Of a stretch of 64,000 bases of DNA, positions 19,036-28,759 are shown piece after piece; position 1 is the first letter of the stretch, and every line of letters begins with the position of its first letter. This DNA is from Nocardioides sp. URHA0032 (GTDB lineage Bacteria; Actinomycetota; Actinomycetes; Propionibacteriales; Nocardioidaceae). The DNA is taken from positions 372,001-436,000 of the forward strand of contig NZ_JIAV01000015.1 of assembly GCF_000620645.1 (NCBI RefSeq). Direction: 5' to 3'. A model generated the notes under the pieces. That model searched no databases. It worked only from the letters and a program-made list of their open reading frames with translations, and had not been told where the DNA came from. Both the position numbers and the translations under genes were made by a program.

Positions 19036-20367
19036 CTATCCGAGATTGCGGAGCAGCAGCGCCTCGGCCAGCACGACGCGCTCGAACTCGGCGAGGTGCA
19101 GGCCCTCGTTCGCGCCGTGCGCCCGGGTGTCCGGGTCCTCGACGCCGGTCACCAGGACGCTCGCCTCGGGGAACGCCTCGAGGAACTCCGCGATGAACGG
19201 GATCGAGCCGCCGACCCCCATGTCCACGGGCTCGGTGCCGTCCCAGGCCTCGGTGAACGCGGCCCGCGCGGCGTCGTACGCCGGGCCGGTCGCGTCGATC
19301 TGCGTCGCCTCGCCGGTGTCGACGAGGGTGGTCGTGAGCGTGGCGCCCCAGGGCACGCTCGCCTCGAGGTGGCGGACCAGGCAGTCGAGCGCGTTGGCGG
19401 TGGTGTCGCCCGGCGCGATCCGCATCGAGATCCGGGCCCGAGCCGCGGGGACGAGCGTGTTGCTGGCGCCGGCCACCTTGGGGCCGTCCAGGCCGGTGAT
19501 GCTGAGCGCCGGCCTGGTCCAGAGGCGCTCGACGGTCGAGCCGCAGCCGATCCACTCGATGCCGGGCGCGGCTCCGGACTCCGCGCGCAGCCGCTCCTCG
19601 GGGTACTCGACGTCGGCGGCCGGGCCGGCGTGCAGACCGGCGACCGCGACGTTGCCCTGGTCGTCGTGCAGCGTCGCGAGCACCCGCGCGAGGGTCATCA
19701 GCGCGTCGGGGACCAGGCCACCCCACATGCCGGAGTGCACGGCGTGGGTGAGCGTCCGGACCTCGACGTCGAGCCGGACCAGGCCGCGCAGGCTGGTGGT
19801 CAGGGCGGGCACGCCGATGTCCCAGTTGCCCGAGTCGGCGATCACGATGACGTCCGCCTTCAGGCGGTCCTGGTACTCGGTGAGCAGCGCGGTGAGGGTC
19901 TCGGAGCCGATCTCCTCCTCGCCCTCGATGAACATCGTGACGCTGACGGGCAGGTCGTCGCCGTGGACGCGGAGCGCGCCGAGGTGGGCGGCGATGCCGG
20001 CCTTGTCGTCCGCGGCCCCGCGGGCGTACAGCCGGTCGCCGCGCTCCGTCGGCTCGAACGGCGGGGAGTCCCAGTCGGCGTGGTCGTTCTCGGGCTGCAC
20101 GTCGTGGTGCGCGTAGAGCAGCACGGTCGGCGCACCCGCGGGGCCGGCCTTGTGCGCGATCACCGCGGGCAGACCGCCCTCGATGCTGACGATGTCGACC
20201 TGGTCGAAGTTCTCGGCGCGGAACAGCTCGGCCACCGCCTCGGCGCTGCGGCGGACCTCGTCGTGGCGGGCGGGGTCCGCGCTGACCGACTCGATCCGGA
20301 CCAGGTGCTCGAGGTCCGCGCGGACGCCGGGGAGGACGGCCTGGACGCGGTCGCGCATGTCGCTCAT
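19036..20367 (-). CDS. M20 family dipeptidase
   Basis: A 443-residue zinc metallopeptidase hydrolysing dipeptides in the cytosol. Metal and catalytic motifs: LLYAHHDVQPEN (His, Asp), RGAADDKAGI, and FIEGEEEIGSE with the catalytic Glu pair; the dimerisation-domain HSGMWGG and a late ARAHGANEGLHL complete it. Length is typical. Start ATG 20367 is supported by TAGGTT 6 nt upstream (leaderless). That -10 begins with the TAG stop codon of the preceding sterol-carrier-like gene. Confidence 0.9.
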   Translation of the reverse strand: MSDMRDRVQAVLPGVRADLEHLVRIESVSADPARHDEVRRSAEAVAELFRAENFDQVDIVSIEGGLPAVIAHKAGPAGAPTVLLYAHHDVQPENDHADWDSPPFEPTERGDRLYARGAADDKAGIAAHLGALRVHGDDLPVSVTMFIEGEEEIGSETLTALLTEYQDRLKADVIVIADSGNWDIGVPALTTSLRGLVRLDVEVRTLTHAVHSGMWGGLVPDALMTLARVLATLHDDQGNVAVAGLHAGPAADVEYPEERLRAESGAAPGIEWIGCGSTVERLWTRPALSITGLDGPKVAGASNTLVPAARARISMRIAPGDTTANALDCLVRHLEASVPWGATLTTTLVDTGEATQIDATGPAYDAARAAFTEAWDGTEPVDMGVGGSIPFIAEFLEAFPEASVLVTGVEDPDTRAHGANEGLHLAEFERVVLAEALLLRNLG

Positions 20368-20373
20368 GCCGCC

Positions 20374-20379
20374 AACCTA
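20374..20379 (-). promoter_or_regulatory. -10 element of the M20 dipeptidase (TAGGTT, leaderless)
   Basis: TAGGTT on the minus strand, 6 nt before ATG 20367. Its first three bases are the stop codon of the upstream gene (20377-20379). Confidence 0.6.
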
Positions 20380-20712
20380 TGCCAGCGGGAGGTACGGCGA
20401 GAGATCGGCCCGCTCGCCGCTGGCACGCAGCCGGCCCGCCGCCTCGGCGTCGTGCCAGCCGAGCTCGCCGGTCGCCAGCGCGAGCCAGGTCGGGGCGTCC
20501 ATCTCGACCACGGCGGGCGGCGTGCCTCGGGTGTGCCGGACGCCCGGGATGACCTGGACGGCGGCGTACGGCGGGACCCGGACCTCGACCGAGTGGCCCG
20601 GCGCGCGCTGCTCCAGGACGGCCATGAAGTGCTTGGTGAGCAGCCGGAGGTCGCCGTCCTCGAACGCGGCCGCGAGCTGCTCGGGAGTGGCGATGCGGAG
20701 ACGCGCCGGCAT
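20377..20712 (-). CDS. Sterol carrier family protein (SCP-3 type)
   Basis: A 111-residue protein resembling the small SCP2-like family found near purF in actinobacteria (as I recall, Rv0807 in M. tuberculosis). Visible core: RVPPYAAVQVIPGVRHTRGTPPAVVEMD, then TWLALATGELGWHDA and a C-terminal GERADLSPYLPL typical of the family. Ligand and role unknown. ATG 20712 shares one base with the TGA of the regulator upstream (TGATG), so it is translationally coupled; a longer in-frame extension has no homology. Confidence 0.78.
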   Translation of the reverse strand: MPARLRIATPEQLAAAFEDGDLRLLTKHFMAVLEQRAPGHSVEVRVPPYAAVQVIPGVRHTRGTPPAVVEMDAPTWLALATGELGWHDAEAAGRLRASGERADLSPYLPLA

Positions 20713-21290
20713 CAGGTGCGGTCCCCGGGGTAGGGCTGGAGCACGGAGAACCACAGGTAGGTGCTGCGCTCGGGGTCCCGGCCCCGGGTCGTGTCCATCC
20801 AGCGGGTGACGACGGCGTCCAGCTCGGCCGCGAGCTCCAGCGCCTCCTCCCGGGTGAGCCGGACCGCCTGCTCGGTGACCGTGCGGAAGGTCTTCGGGTC
20901 CCGGCCCTCGTCGCTGTACGCCGCGTCGACGACGTGGTGCCCCCAGCTCGCGGCGTGCTGGCGGAACACGACCGACGCGGCCTGCCCGCCCGGCTGCTTC
21001 TCGAGGTCGGTGAGGTTGATCGACACCCCGTCCGGCGAGGCCGGCCGCCAGACCCGATCGCGCTTGTCGCGGGCGGCCTCGGGGTCCTCCTCGACCAGGC
21101 CGTACTTGGCGAGCTGGCGCAGGTGGAAGCTCATCTGGTTGGCCGGGAGGTCGAGCTCCCGCGCCAGGTCGGCGGCGCGCATCGGGCCGCTGGCCGCGAG
21201 CTCGGTCAGGATCCGGTTCCGCACCGGGTGTGCGATCGCCCGCAGCATCTTGGGGTCGTGGACCGCCTGGCTGCGGTTGGGGTAGGTCAC
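20712..21290 (-). CDS. ArsR-type winged-helix transcriptional regulator
   Basis: A 192-residue regulator. The HTH lies at residues about 12-75: MLRAIAHPVRNRILTELAASGPMRAADLARELDLPANQMSFHLRQLAKYGLV. The C-terminal half is a helical domain (TREEALELAAELDAVVTRWMD). GTG 21290 is preceded by TAGGCT at 7 nt, a leaderless arrangement. It diverges from an MFS exporter with a 70-bp gap that holds a perfect 7-4-7 inverted repeat over the exporter promoter, so it probably represses that exporter and perhaps itself. Ligand unknown. Confidence 0.85.
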   Translation of the reverse strand: MTYPNRSQAVHDPKMLRAIAHPVRNRILTELAASGPMRAADLARELDLPANQMSFHLRQLAKYGLVEEDPEAARDKRDRVWRPASPDGVSINLTDLEKQPGGQAASVVFRQHAASWGHHVVDAAYSDEGRDPKTFRTVTEQAVRLTREEALELAAELDAVVTRWMDTTRGRDPERSTYLWFSVLQPYPGDRT

Positions 21291-21297
21291 GCCGGCC

Positions 21298-21303
21298 AGC
21301 CTA
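21298..21303 (-). promoter_or_regulatory. -10 element of the ArsR-type regulator (TAGGCT, leaderless)
   Basis: TAGGCT on the minus strand, 7 nt before GTG 21290. Confidence 0.55.
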
Positions 21304-21324
21304 CCGCGAATCCCGCACGAACCA

Positions 21325-21354
21325 TTGCGCAACATCAGTTGCGCACTATATGTT
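21325..21354 (+). promoter_or_regulatory. MFS exporter promoter with inverted-repeat operator
   Basis: Candidate -35 TTGCGC (21325-21330), 18-bp spacer, -10 TATGTT (21349-21354), then 6 nt to GTG 21361. Between the two boxes lies GCGCAAC-ATCA-GTTGCGC (21327-21344), a perfect inverted repeat. TTGCG also recurs at 21325, 21339 and 21353, exactly every 14 bp. The site would block polymerase when bound, and the divergent ArsR-type gene is the obvious candidate to bind it. Confidence 0.7.
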
Positions 21355-21360
21355 GCGGAT

Positions 21361-22617
21361 GTGCCGTCGTACCGCTCGCTCGCCCGCAACCCTGACTTCA
21401 CCGCGCTCTGGGTCGGCCAGACCGTGAGCGAGATCGGCAGCCGGATGACGATGTTCGTCTTCCCGCTGATCACGTTCGCGATGACCGGGTCGGCGGTGCT
21501 CGCCGCGGCGGCCGAGGCGCTCTACCTGCTGGGGGTCGCCGGCACGCTGCTGCCGGCCGGCGTCCTCGCCGACCGGTACGACCGGCGCCGGATCATGATG
21601 ATCGCGAGCGGCACCGGCGTCGTCCTCTACGGCTCGCTCGCGGTCGCGGGGATGCTCGGCGGGCTCACCGTGCCGCACCTGTTGGCCGTCGCGCTACTGA
21701 CCGGCGTCGGCGCGGGCCTGTTCGCGCCCGCCGAGATCTCCGCGGTCCGGACCGTCGTCCCGGCCGACGAGCTGCCGACCGCGCTGAGCCAGAACCAGGC
21801 CCGCCTGCACGTCGCCTCCCTGCTCAGCGCTCCGCTGGGCGGCGTGCTCTACGCGATCACGCGGTGGCTGCCGTTCGCCGTGGACGCCGTGACGTTCGCG
21901 GTGTCCTTCGTCCAGCTCGGCCGGATCCGCGCCGACCTCTCCCCCGAGCCGTACGACGGTCCGCGCCGGCGGCCGCTGCACGACCTGCGCGACGGGGTGC
22001 GGTTCGTGGCGTCGCGCCCCTTCTTCCGGGTGCTCACCGTCTGGAGCGGCCTGGCCAACCTGGCGGTGAACGCGCTGTTCTTCGTGGCGATCCTGCGGCT
22101 GATCGAGGGCGGGTTCGGGTCCTTCCAGATCGGTCTGGTCGAGGCCGCGGCCGGGCTCGCCGGCCTCATCGGCGCCGTGCTCGCGCCGTGGGTGATCGAG
22201 CGGATGGCGACCGGCTGGCTCACGGTCGCGATCGCCTGGTGCTTCGTGCCCCTCGTCGTACCGATGGCGCTCTGGAACGAGCCTGGGGTCGTGGCGGCCG
22301 CGATCGGGCTCGGGATGCTGCTGAACCCCTCGGGCAACGCCGGCATCGGGTCGTACCGGATCGCGGTCACCCCGCCGGAGCTGCTCGGCCGCGTGCAGTC
22401 GACCTCGCAGTTCGTGTCGTGGTCGATGATGCCGCTGGCCCCGGTCCTCGCCGGCGCCCTGCTCGCGACCGTGGGCGGCCGGACCTCGATCCTCGCGCTC
22501 GGCCTCCTCACCGCGCTGGTCGCCTGCATCCCGACGTTCTCCCGCTCGGTGCGGGCGGTCCCGCGGCCCGACCGGTGGGAGCGCTACGAGGTGCCGGTCC
22601 CGGCTGCCTGCGCCTGA
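21361..22617 (+). CDS. MFS transporter (MFS_3/EntS-like exporter)
   Basis: A 418-residue membrane protein with about 12 predicted helices. MFS features: GQTVSEIGSRMTMFVFPLI at the first helix and the loop 2-3 motif GVLADRYDRRRIMM near residues 66-79. Probably a drug or metabolite exporter; substrate unknown. GTG 21361 (VPSYRSLARNPDF) is chosen over an upstream ATG because homology begins there and the promoter places transcription start on it. Its 3' end overlaps the convergent WYL regulator by 34 bp. Confidence 0.87.
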   Translation: MPSYRSLARNPDFTALWVGQTVSEIGSRMTMFVFPLITFAMTGSAVLAAAAEALYLLGVAGTLLPAGVLADRYDRRRIMMIASGTGVVLYGSLAVAGMLGGLTVPHLLAVALLTGVGAGLFAPAEISAVRTVVPADELPTALSQNQARLHVASLLSAPLGGVLYAITRWLPFAVDAVTFAVSFVQLGRIRADLSPEPYDGPRRRPLHDLRDGVRFVASRPFFRVLTVWSGLANLAVNALFFVAILRLIEGGFGSFQIGLVEAAAGLAGLIGAVLAPWVIERMATGWLTVAIAWCFVPLVVPMALWNEPGVVAAAIGLGMLLNPSGNAGIGSYRIAVTPPELLGRVQSTSQFVSWSMMPLAPVLAGALLATVGGRTSILALGLLTALVACIPTFSRSVRAVPRPDRWERYEVPVPAACA

Positions 22618-23540
22618 GCGAACCGGGATGCCGCCGATGCGACCGCCGCGCGCAGCTCGTCCGGCCCCTCGACCTCGAACGCCGCGTCCATCCGTGCCAG
22701 CACCATCAGTGGCCAGTCCAGGGTGTCGGTCGGCATCCACACCCGGCACCACCCGGCGCCGTCCGGGGTGACCGTCGCCCAGCGGCCGATGTCGGCCTCG
22801 ACGACGGCGGCGGGCAGCGCGATCCGCAGGCGCACGTCGTACCGCGTCGCCATGGAGCGGATGCCCGCGGTCACGAACGACGGCGCATCCTCCGCGGGCA
22901 GCTCCCGGGGCCGGAAGCGCTGCCCGCTGGTCGTGACGTCCGCGATCCGGTCGACGCGGAACGAGCGCCAGTCCTGGCGGTCGCGGTCGTAGGCGACGAG
23001 GTACCAGCGGTGGCCGACCGAGACGAGCCGGTGCGGCTCCACCCGGCGCCGGCTGGCCTCACCGCCCCGGGCGACGTACTCGAACGCCACCGGCTCGTCG
23101 TCGCGGCAGGCCTGGGCGAGCGTGGTGAGGACGCCCGCGTCGAGGGTCGGGCCGCCGGCCCACGGGACGCCGTCGGTCTGCGAGCGCAGCGCGTCCATCC
23201 GCCGGCGCAGCCGCGGAGGCATGAGGGCGATCACCTTCGTCAGCGCCTGGAGCGAGGTGTCCTCGCCGCTCGAGGTCGCGGTCCGCAGCGCCACCGCGAT
23301 CGCGACCGCCTCGTCGTCCTCGAGCAGCAGCGGCGGCAGCTGGCCGCCGGCCCGCAGCTGGTACCCGCCGGCCACGCCCCGCACGGCGTCGACGGCGTAC
23401 CCGAGCTCGCGCAGCCGGTCGATGTCGCGGCGCAGCGTCCGCGGGCTGACCTCGAGCCGCTCCGCCAGCTCCCCGCCCGGCCAGTAGCGGTGGGTCTGCA
23501 GCAGCGAGAGCAGCCGCAGCATCCGCGCGCTCGTACTCAT
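22584..23540 (-). CDS. YafY-type HTH/WYL-domain transcriptional regulator
   Basis: A 318-residue regulator: N-terminal HTH_11 (LLQTHRYWPGGELAERLEVS, then PRTLRRDIDRLRELGY) and a WYL domain around residues 140-215 (VEPHRLVSVGHRWYLVAYD, FRVDRIADV), plus the C-terminal WCX extension. WYL domains sense nucleic-acid fragments or small molecules; the target here is unknown. ATG 23540 has TACGGT 7 nt upstream and GGGAG as well. It faces the MbcA/ParS-like gene across a region holding a 61-bp palindromic repeat. Confidence 0.88.
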   Translation of the reverse strand: MSTSARMLRLLSLLQTHRYWPGGELAERLEVSPRTLRRDIDRLRELGYAVDAVRGVAGGYQLRAGGQLPPLLLEDDEAVAIAVALRTATSSGEDTSLQALTKVIALMPPRLRRRMDALRSQTDGVPWAGGPTLDAGVLTTLAQACRDDEPVAFEYVARGGEASRRRVEPHRLVSVGHRWYLVAYDRDRQDWRSFRVDRIADVTTSGQRFRPRELPAEDAPSFVTAGIRSMATRYDVRLRIALPAAVVEADIGRWATVTPDGAGWCRVWMPTDTLDWPLMVLARMDAAFEVEGPDELRAAVASAASRFAQAQAAGTGTS

Positions 23541-23547
23541 GCTCCCG

Positions 23548-23553
23548 ACCGTA
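23548..23553 (-). promoter_or_regulatory. -10 element of the WYL regulator (TACGGT)
   Basis: TACGGT on the minus strand, 7 nt before ATG 23540; a GGGAG also lies between, so leaderless use is less certain here. Confidence 0.4.
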
Positions 23554-23588
23554 TCCCCGTATTGAGGTCAGGTCCCGGCCGCATTGGC

Positions 23589-23649
23589 GTAGTCCCTGCC
23601 GAAAATGTCGTGATCGGGCCCCGCCGAGGACATGGTGGGCAGGGACTAC
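23589..23649. repeat. 61-bp palindromic repeat, copy 1
   Basis: Ends are exact 12-bp inverted repeats, GTAGTCCCTGCC and GGCAGGGACTAC, with inner partial pairing (ATGTC/GACAT). A second copy of the same length, with the same ends and a diverged centre, is at 31994-32054. This copy lies between two divergent genes, so it is not simply a terminator. Its last bases, CTAC, extend into TACCGT, the -10 of the gene starting at 23659. Confidence 0.75.
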
Positions 23650-23652
23650 CGT
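23647..23652 (+). promoter_or_regulatory. -10 element of the MbcA/ParS-like gene (TACCGT, leaderless)
   Basis: TACCGT 6 nt before GTG 23659. The first half (TAC) is the end of the 61-bp repeat. Confidence 0.5.
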
Positions 23653-23658
23653 GCTCCG

Positions 23659-24264
23659 GTGACCCAGAGCGACGGCGAGGAGCTGGCCACCTGGCTGGAG
23701 GAGCTGGGGTTGGTGGACCAGCTCGCGGAGGCGGGACTGCCGACCTTCACCCGGGACGCCGGGGGGCGGGCCGTGTGGACCGAGCCGGACCGGCTCGAGG
23801 AGCTCGAGCGCGAGCTGCGCAGCGTGGGTGAGGAGCCCGAGCACGCCATACCCGTCGGGCTGGTCGTGCTCCGCCGCCAGGCGCGGCTGCGCACCCAGCT
23901 GCTCGCCACCTCGTGGCACACCTACGAGTCGCTGGGGGCGATGCGCGGGACGTCGGTGGACGCCACGCGGTTCGCGGTGCACAAGGCGGCCGCCGAGCAC
24001 CGGCTGCTGGTGGTGCCGGTCGAGGAGCGGGCCGTCGTGCCGGCGTTCCAGCTCGGCCCGGACGGCGAGCTGCGCGCGGAGCTCGCCCCGGTGATCGGGC
24101 CGCTGCTCACCGCCGGGATGGACCCGTGGCGGGCGTGGGCCTGGCTGACCCAGCCGGCCGCGCTGACGCTCGGCCGCGCACCGGAGCAGGCGGCCGCGAG
24201 CGACCCGGACCTGGTGCGGGTCGCCGCGGAAAGACTGGCGGAGAGGCTGTCGCACCGGGCGTAG
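23659..24264 (+). CDS. Orphan MbcA/ParS/Xre-like antitoxin-type protein
   Basis: A 201-residue soluble protein. The middle (LLATSWHTYESLGAMRGTS ... VHKAAAEHRLLVVP) looks like a degenerate HTH, and the end (VPAFQLGPDGELRAEL, then PWRAWAWLTQPAALTLGRAP) fits the toxin-binding C-terminal domain of Xre/MbcA/ParS antitoxins. These usually sit next to a RES-domain toxin, but none is adjacent. The start is GTG 23659, because an upstream in-frame ATG (23632) lies inside the palindromic repeat while TACCGT sits 6 nt before the GTG. Family assignment is by pattern and needs a profile search. Confidence 0.55.
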   Translation: MTQSDGEELATWLEELGLVDQLAEAGLPTFTRDAGGRAVWTEPDRLEELERELRSVGEEPEHAIPVGLVVLRRQARLRTQLLATSWHTYESLGAMRGTSVDATRFAVHKAAAEHRLLVVPVEERAVVPAFQLGPDGELRAELAPVIGPLLTAGMDPWRAWAWLTQPAALTLGRAPEQAAASDPDLVRVAAERLAERLSHRA

Positions 24265-24328
24265 TGCGCTCGTGGACCAGCTGAAGGCAACCCACTCACC
24301 CGGGAGCTCACCATGACCACGATCGCCC

Positions 24329-25015
24329 TCACCCCCCGCTCAGCCCGGCCAGGTGCGCCAGCGTCCGGGCCCACGCGTCGGAGTCGGGGTCGACCACCAC
24401 GAAGTGGTCGCCCTCGACCTCGACCAGCTCGGCGGCACCGCCGGCCGCGCGGGCGGCCTCGACGTACGCCCGCGACTGGCTGACCGGCACCGTGTCGTCG
24501 TCCCGGCCGTGGACGCACCAGACCGGCACGCCCAGCGGCACCATCCGGACCGGGTCGACACCCGCGTCGGCCGGGCCGGGCGGTCGGCCGAGGAACCGCT
24601 CGACCGCGCCGCCGCCGAGCCCGTCGTCGTACGCCGCCCGCAGGTCGAGCACCCCCGCCTGGCTGACCACGTGCGTGAGCCCGCCGCCCGCCGCCGCCCA
24701 CGTCGCGAGGTGGCCGCCCGCGGAGTGGCCGATGCCGACGACGACACCGGCGCCGACCGGCAGCGCGTCGATCGCCGCCCGTACATCGGCGAGCGTGTCC
24801 GCGGCCCCGGTCCCGCGGCGGTACTCGATCGCCCAGGTTGCCCACCCTCGCCCGACCAGGCTCGGGACCAGCGGCCGGGCGTACTCGATGCCGTACTCGG
24901 GCTTCCAGAAGCCGCCGTGCACCAGCACCGCGACGCCGCGCGGCTCGCCGTCGGGCAGGGTCAGCTCGGCGTACTGCGCCGGGTCGTCACCGTAGCTGTG
25001 GCGTCCAGGGCTCAC
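24329..25015 (-). CDS. Alpha/beta hydrolase (dienelactone hydrolase/esterase-like)
   Basis: A 228-residue hydrolase with the nucleophile elbow GIGHSAGGHLATW (Ser in GHSAG), an oxyanion region VLVHGGFWKPEYG, and the acid/His part CVHGRDDDTVP ... EGDHFVVVDP. Likely an esterase or kynurenine-formamidase-like enzyme; substrate unknown. GTG 25015 is taken as start since the conserved region begins at GRHSYGDDPAQYAEL. It follows purL by 16 bp and probably shares its transcript. Confidence 0.8.
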   Translation of the reverse strand: MSPGRHSYGDDPAQYAELTLPDGEPRGVAVLVHGGFWKPEYGIEYARPLVPSLVGRGWATWAIEYRRGTGAADTLADVRAAIDALPVGAGVVVGIGHSAGGHLATWAAAGGGLTHVVSQAGVLDLRAAYDDGLGGGAVERFLGRPPGPADAGVDPVRMVPLGVPVWCVHGRDDDTVPVSQSRAYVEAARAAGGAAELVEVEGDHFVVVDPDSDAWARTLAHLAGLSGG

Positions 25016-25031
25016 GGGCGATCCGGATCGG

Positions 25032-27272
<2,241 letters not shown>

Positions 27273-27278
27273 GGCAGC

Positions 27279-27284
27279 AATCTA
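27279..27284 (-). promoter_or_regulatory. -10 element of purL (TAGATT, leaderless)
   Basis: TAGATT on the minus strand, 6 nt before GTG 27272. Confidence 0.6.
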
Positions 27285-27311
27285 CCGGCCGCGTCACCGC
27301 GGCCCGCAGGG

Positions 27312-28001
27312 TCATCCACCCAGGGCCGGGAAGTCGATGGTCACCAGGTTCACGTCGGTCGGCAGCCCGGGCCCCGGCAGCCACTTCCCGGGCAGCTGTG
27401 CGCCGGGCACGACGACGCTCGCGAGCTCGTCGGGGACGTGCAGGCCGACCTGGGCCTGGTACGGCGCGGCGCCGTCCCGATGCACCTGGAGGATCAGGCC
27501 GGACGCGGGCAGCCCGGCCTGCGTGAGCTGGCCGAGCGGGAACACCGCCGACACCTCGACCGTGCACGGCCGGCCGTCGCGGATGATCTCCTCGTAGGTG
27601 TACGTCCCCTTGTTGGTCGTGACGACGCCGCTGGTCCCGTCGTCGCTCCGCAGCAGGATCGGCGCCGGCGGCACCTCGTGCTCGAGGTCCAGCGCGATGT
27701 CCTGCGGGTCGTCGGGGTCGACGCGCACCGCGACCGCGGCGCCGCGCTCCATGAGCTTCGGCAGGTAGACCTGCGGGACCGGGTGGGTGCAGACCGCGGT
27801 GTAGGAGTCGGAGCCGTCCAGCGGCACGACCTCCACCGTGACCTTGCAGACGATCCGCGCGCCGAGGCCCTGCTCGGCTCGGCCGGTGCTCATCGACGTC
27901 GTGTCGACGTCCTTCACGTTGCCGCGCGCGAGCACGCCGGTCTCGATCAGGTGCTGGTCGACGCCACCCAGGGCGCCCTTCGCCTTCTTGAACAGACCCA
28001 C
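27312..28001 (-). CDS. Conserved hypothetical protein with two repeated domains
   Basis: A 229-residue soluble protein of unknown function. Two halves look related: each has a V-rich strand, a PY/SY step (SDSYTAVCTHPVPQVYLPKL; AAPYQAQVGLHVPDELASVV), then a G-rich segment before VRVDPDDPQDIALD or TDVNLVTIDFP. The start VGLFKKAKGALGGVDQHL resembles actinobacterial proteins with this repeat. GTG 28001 has GAGGAG 9 nt upstream. It is upstream of purL on the same strand with a 39-bp gap, but purL has its own promoter. Confidence 0.65.
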   Translation of the reverse strand: MGLFKKAKGALGGVDQHLIETGVLARGNVKDVDTTSMSTGRAEQGLGARIVCKVTVEVVPLDGSDSYTAVCTHPVPQVYLPKLMERGAAVAVRVDPDDPQDIALDLEHEVPPAPILLRSDDGTSGVVTTNKGTYTYEEIIRDGRPCTVEVSAVFPLGQLTQAGLPASGLILQVHRDGAAPYQAQVGLHVPDELASVVVPGAQLPGKWLPGPGLPTDVNLVTIDFPALGG

Positions 28002-28091
28002 GACGCGGCGCTCCTCTGACCCGAGGGATCGGTCCGAGAGCCCGACCGTCGGGCACCTCAAACTAGTCCAGTCGGGGCCGACCTGCGCCGG

Positions 28092-28640
28092 CTACTTCAG
28101 GAGCCCGTCCGCGACGACCTCGAGCATCGGGCGTACGGCGGCCGGGTCCAGATCGCTGTTGTCGGCGATCGTGGCCACTCCGCCGACCAGGCGGGTGACC
28201 TGGATGACGTCGACGCCGTCGCGCAGCGCCCCGTGCGCACGGAGCTCGTCGAGGACGCGGCCGTTGGACTCGGAGAGCACCTGGCACTTGGTCCGGATGG
28301 GCGAGACCGGGTCGCCCATGGCGGACGTCAGCTTGGCCGGGCCGCCCTTGTGCTGGCTGATCAGGCCCACGTAGTCCTCGAACCAGTGGATCAGCAGGTC
28401 GCGGTCCGAGCCCTCGTAGGTGAGCGCCTTGTCGGTGGTCTCGGTGACCTTGTCGACCCACGACTGCATGATCGCGTCGAGGAGGTTCTCCCGCTTGGGG
28501 AAGTGCCGGTAGAGGGTGCCGGGGCCGACTCCGGCCCGCTTCGCGACCTCGTCGAGGGAGGCGTCGTACCCCTGCTCGCGGAACACCTCGCGCGCGACCT
28601 CGACGATGCGGTCGTAGTTGCGCCTGGCATCGGCACGCAC
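28092..28640 (-). CDS. TetR family transcriptional regulator
   Basis: A 182-residue repressor. The HTH is at residues about 9-55: RIVEVAREVFREQGYDASLD, EVAKRAGVGPGTLYRHFPKR. The helical C-terminal ligand domain follows. It diverges from an MFS exporter; the 119-bp gap has two identical-spacing palindromes (CGGAG-N5-CTCCG), one inside the exporter promoter. It therefore very likely represses the exporter and itself, released by an exporter substrate. The start has GAGGTGAG upstream. Confidence 0.92.
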   Translation of the reverse strand: MRADARRNYDRIVEVAREVFREQGYDASLDEVAKRAGVGPGTLYRHFPKRENLLDAIMQSWVDKVTETTDKALTYEGSDRDLLIHWFEDYVGLISQHKGGPAKLTSAMGDPVSPIRTKCQVLSESNGRVLDELRAHGALRDGVDVIQVTRLVGGVATIADNSDLDPAAVRPMLEVVADGLLK

Positions 28641-28658
28641 GAAATCTCACCTCAGGGG

Positions 28659-28687
28659 TTGCTAAACGGAGACACTCTCCGTATTGT
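28659..28687 (+). promoter_or_regulatory. Promoter of the TetR-controlled MFS exporter
   Basis: TTGCTA (28659-28664), 17-bp spacer, TATTGT (28682-28687). The spacer holds the operator ACGGAG-ACACT-CTCCGT. The transcript would start near 28694, leaving a 65-nt leader that carries the second operator. Confidence 0.65.
28666..28682. promoter_or_regulatory. TetR operator 1
   Basis: ACGGAG-ACACT-CTCCGT, a perfect 6-5-6 palindrome between the -35 and -10 boxes of the exporter promoter. Confidence 0.7.
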
Positions 28688-28698
28688 TCTTCAGGAAG

Positions 28699-28713
28699 CG
28701 GAGTCATCCTCCG
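28699..28713. promoter_or_regulatory. TetR operator 2
   Basis: CGGAG-TCATC-CTCCG: same arms and same 5-bp spacer as operator 1. Centres are 32 bp apart, about three helical turns, so two dimers would bind on one face. Confidence 0.65.
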
Positions 28714-28759
28714 GATCTACTGTACCTCGGCCCCTCGGGCCAGAACAGGACCTCACCAC

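Noticed and set aside
24313..24345. Possible gene start on the plus strand (GGGAG then ATG, MTTIALTPRSARP)
   Set aside because: It looks like a real start with a ribosome site but runs at once into the antisense of the hydrolase gene, with no homology. At most it is a gene remnant.
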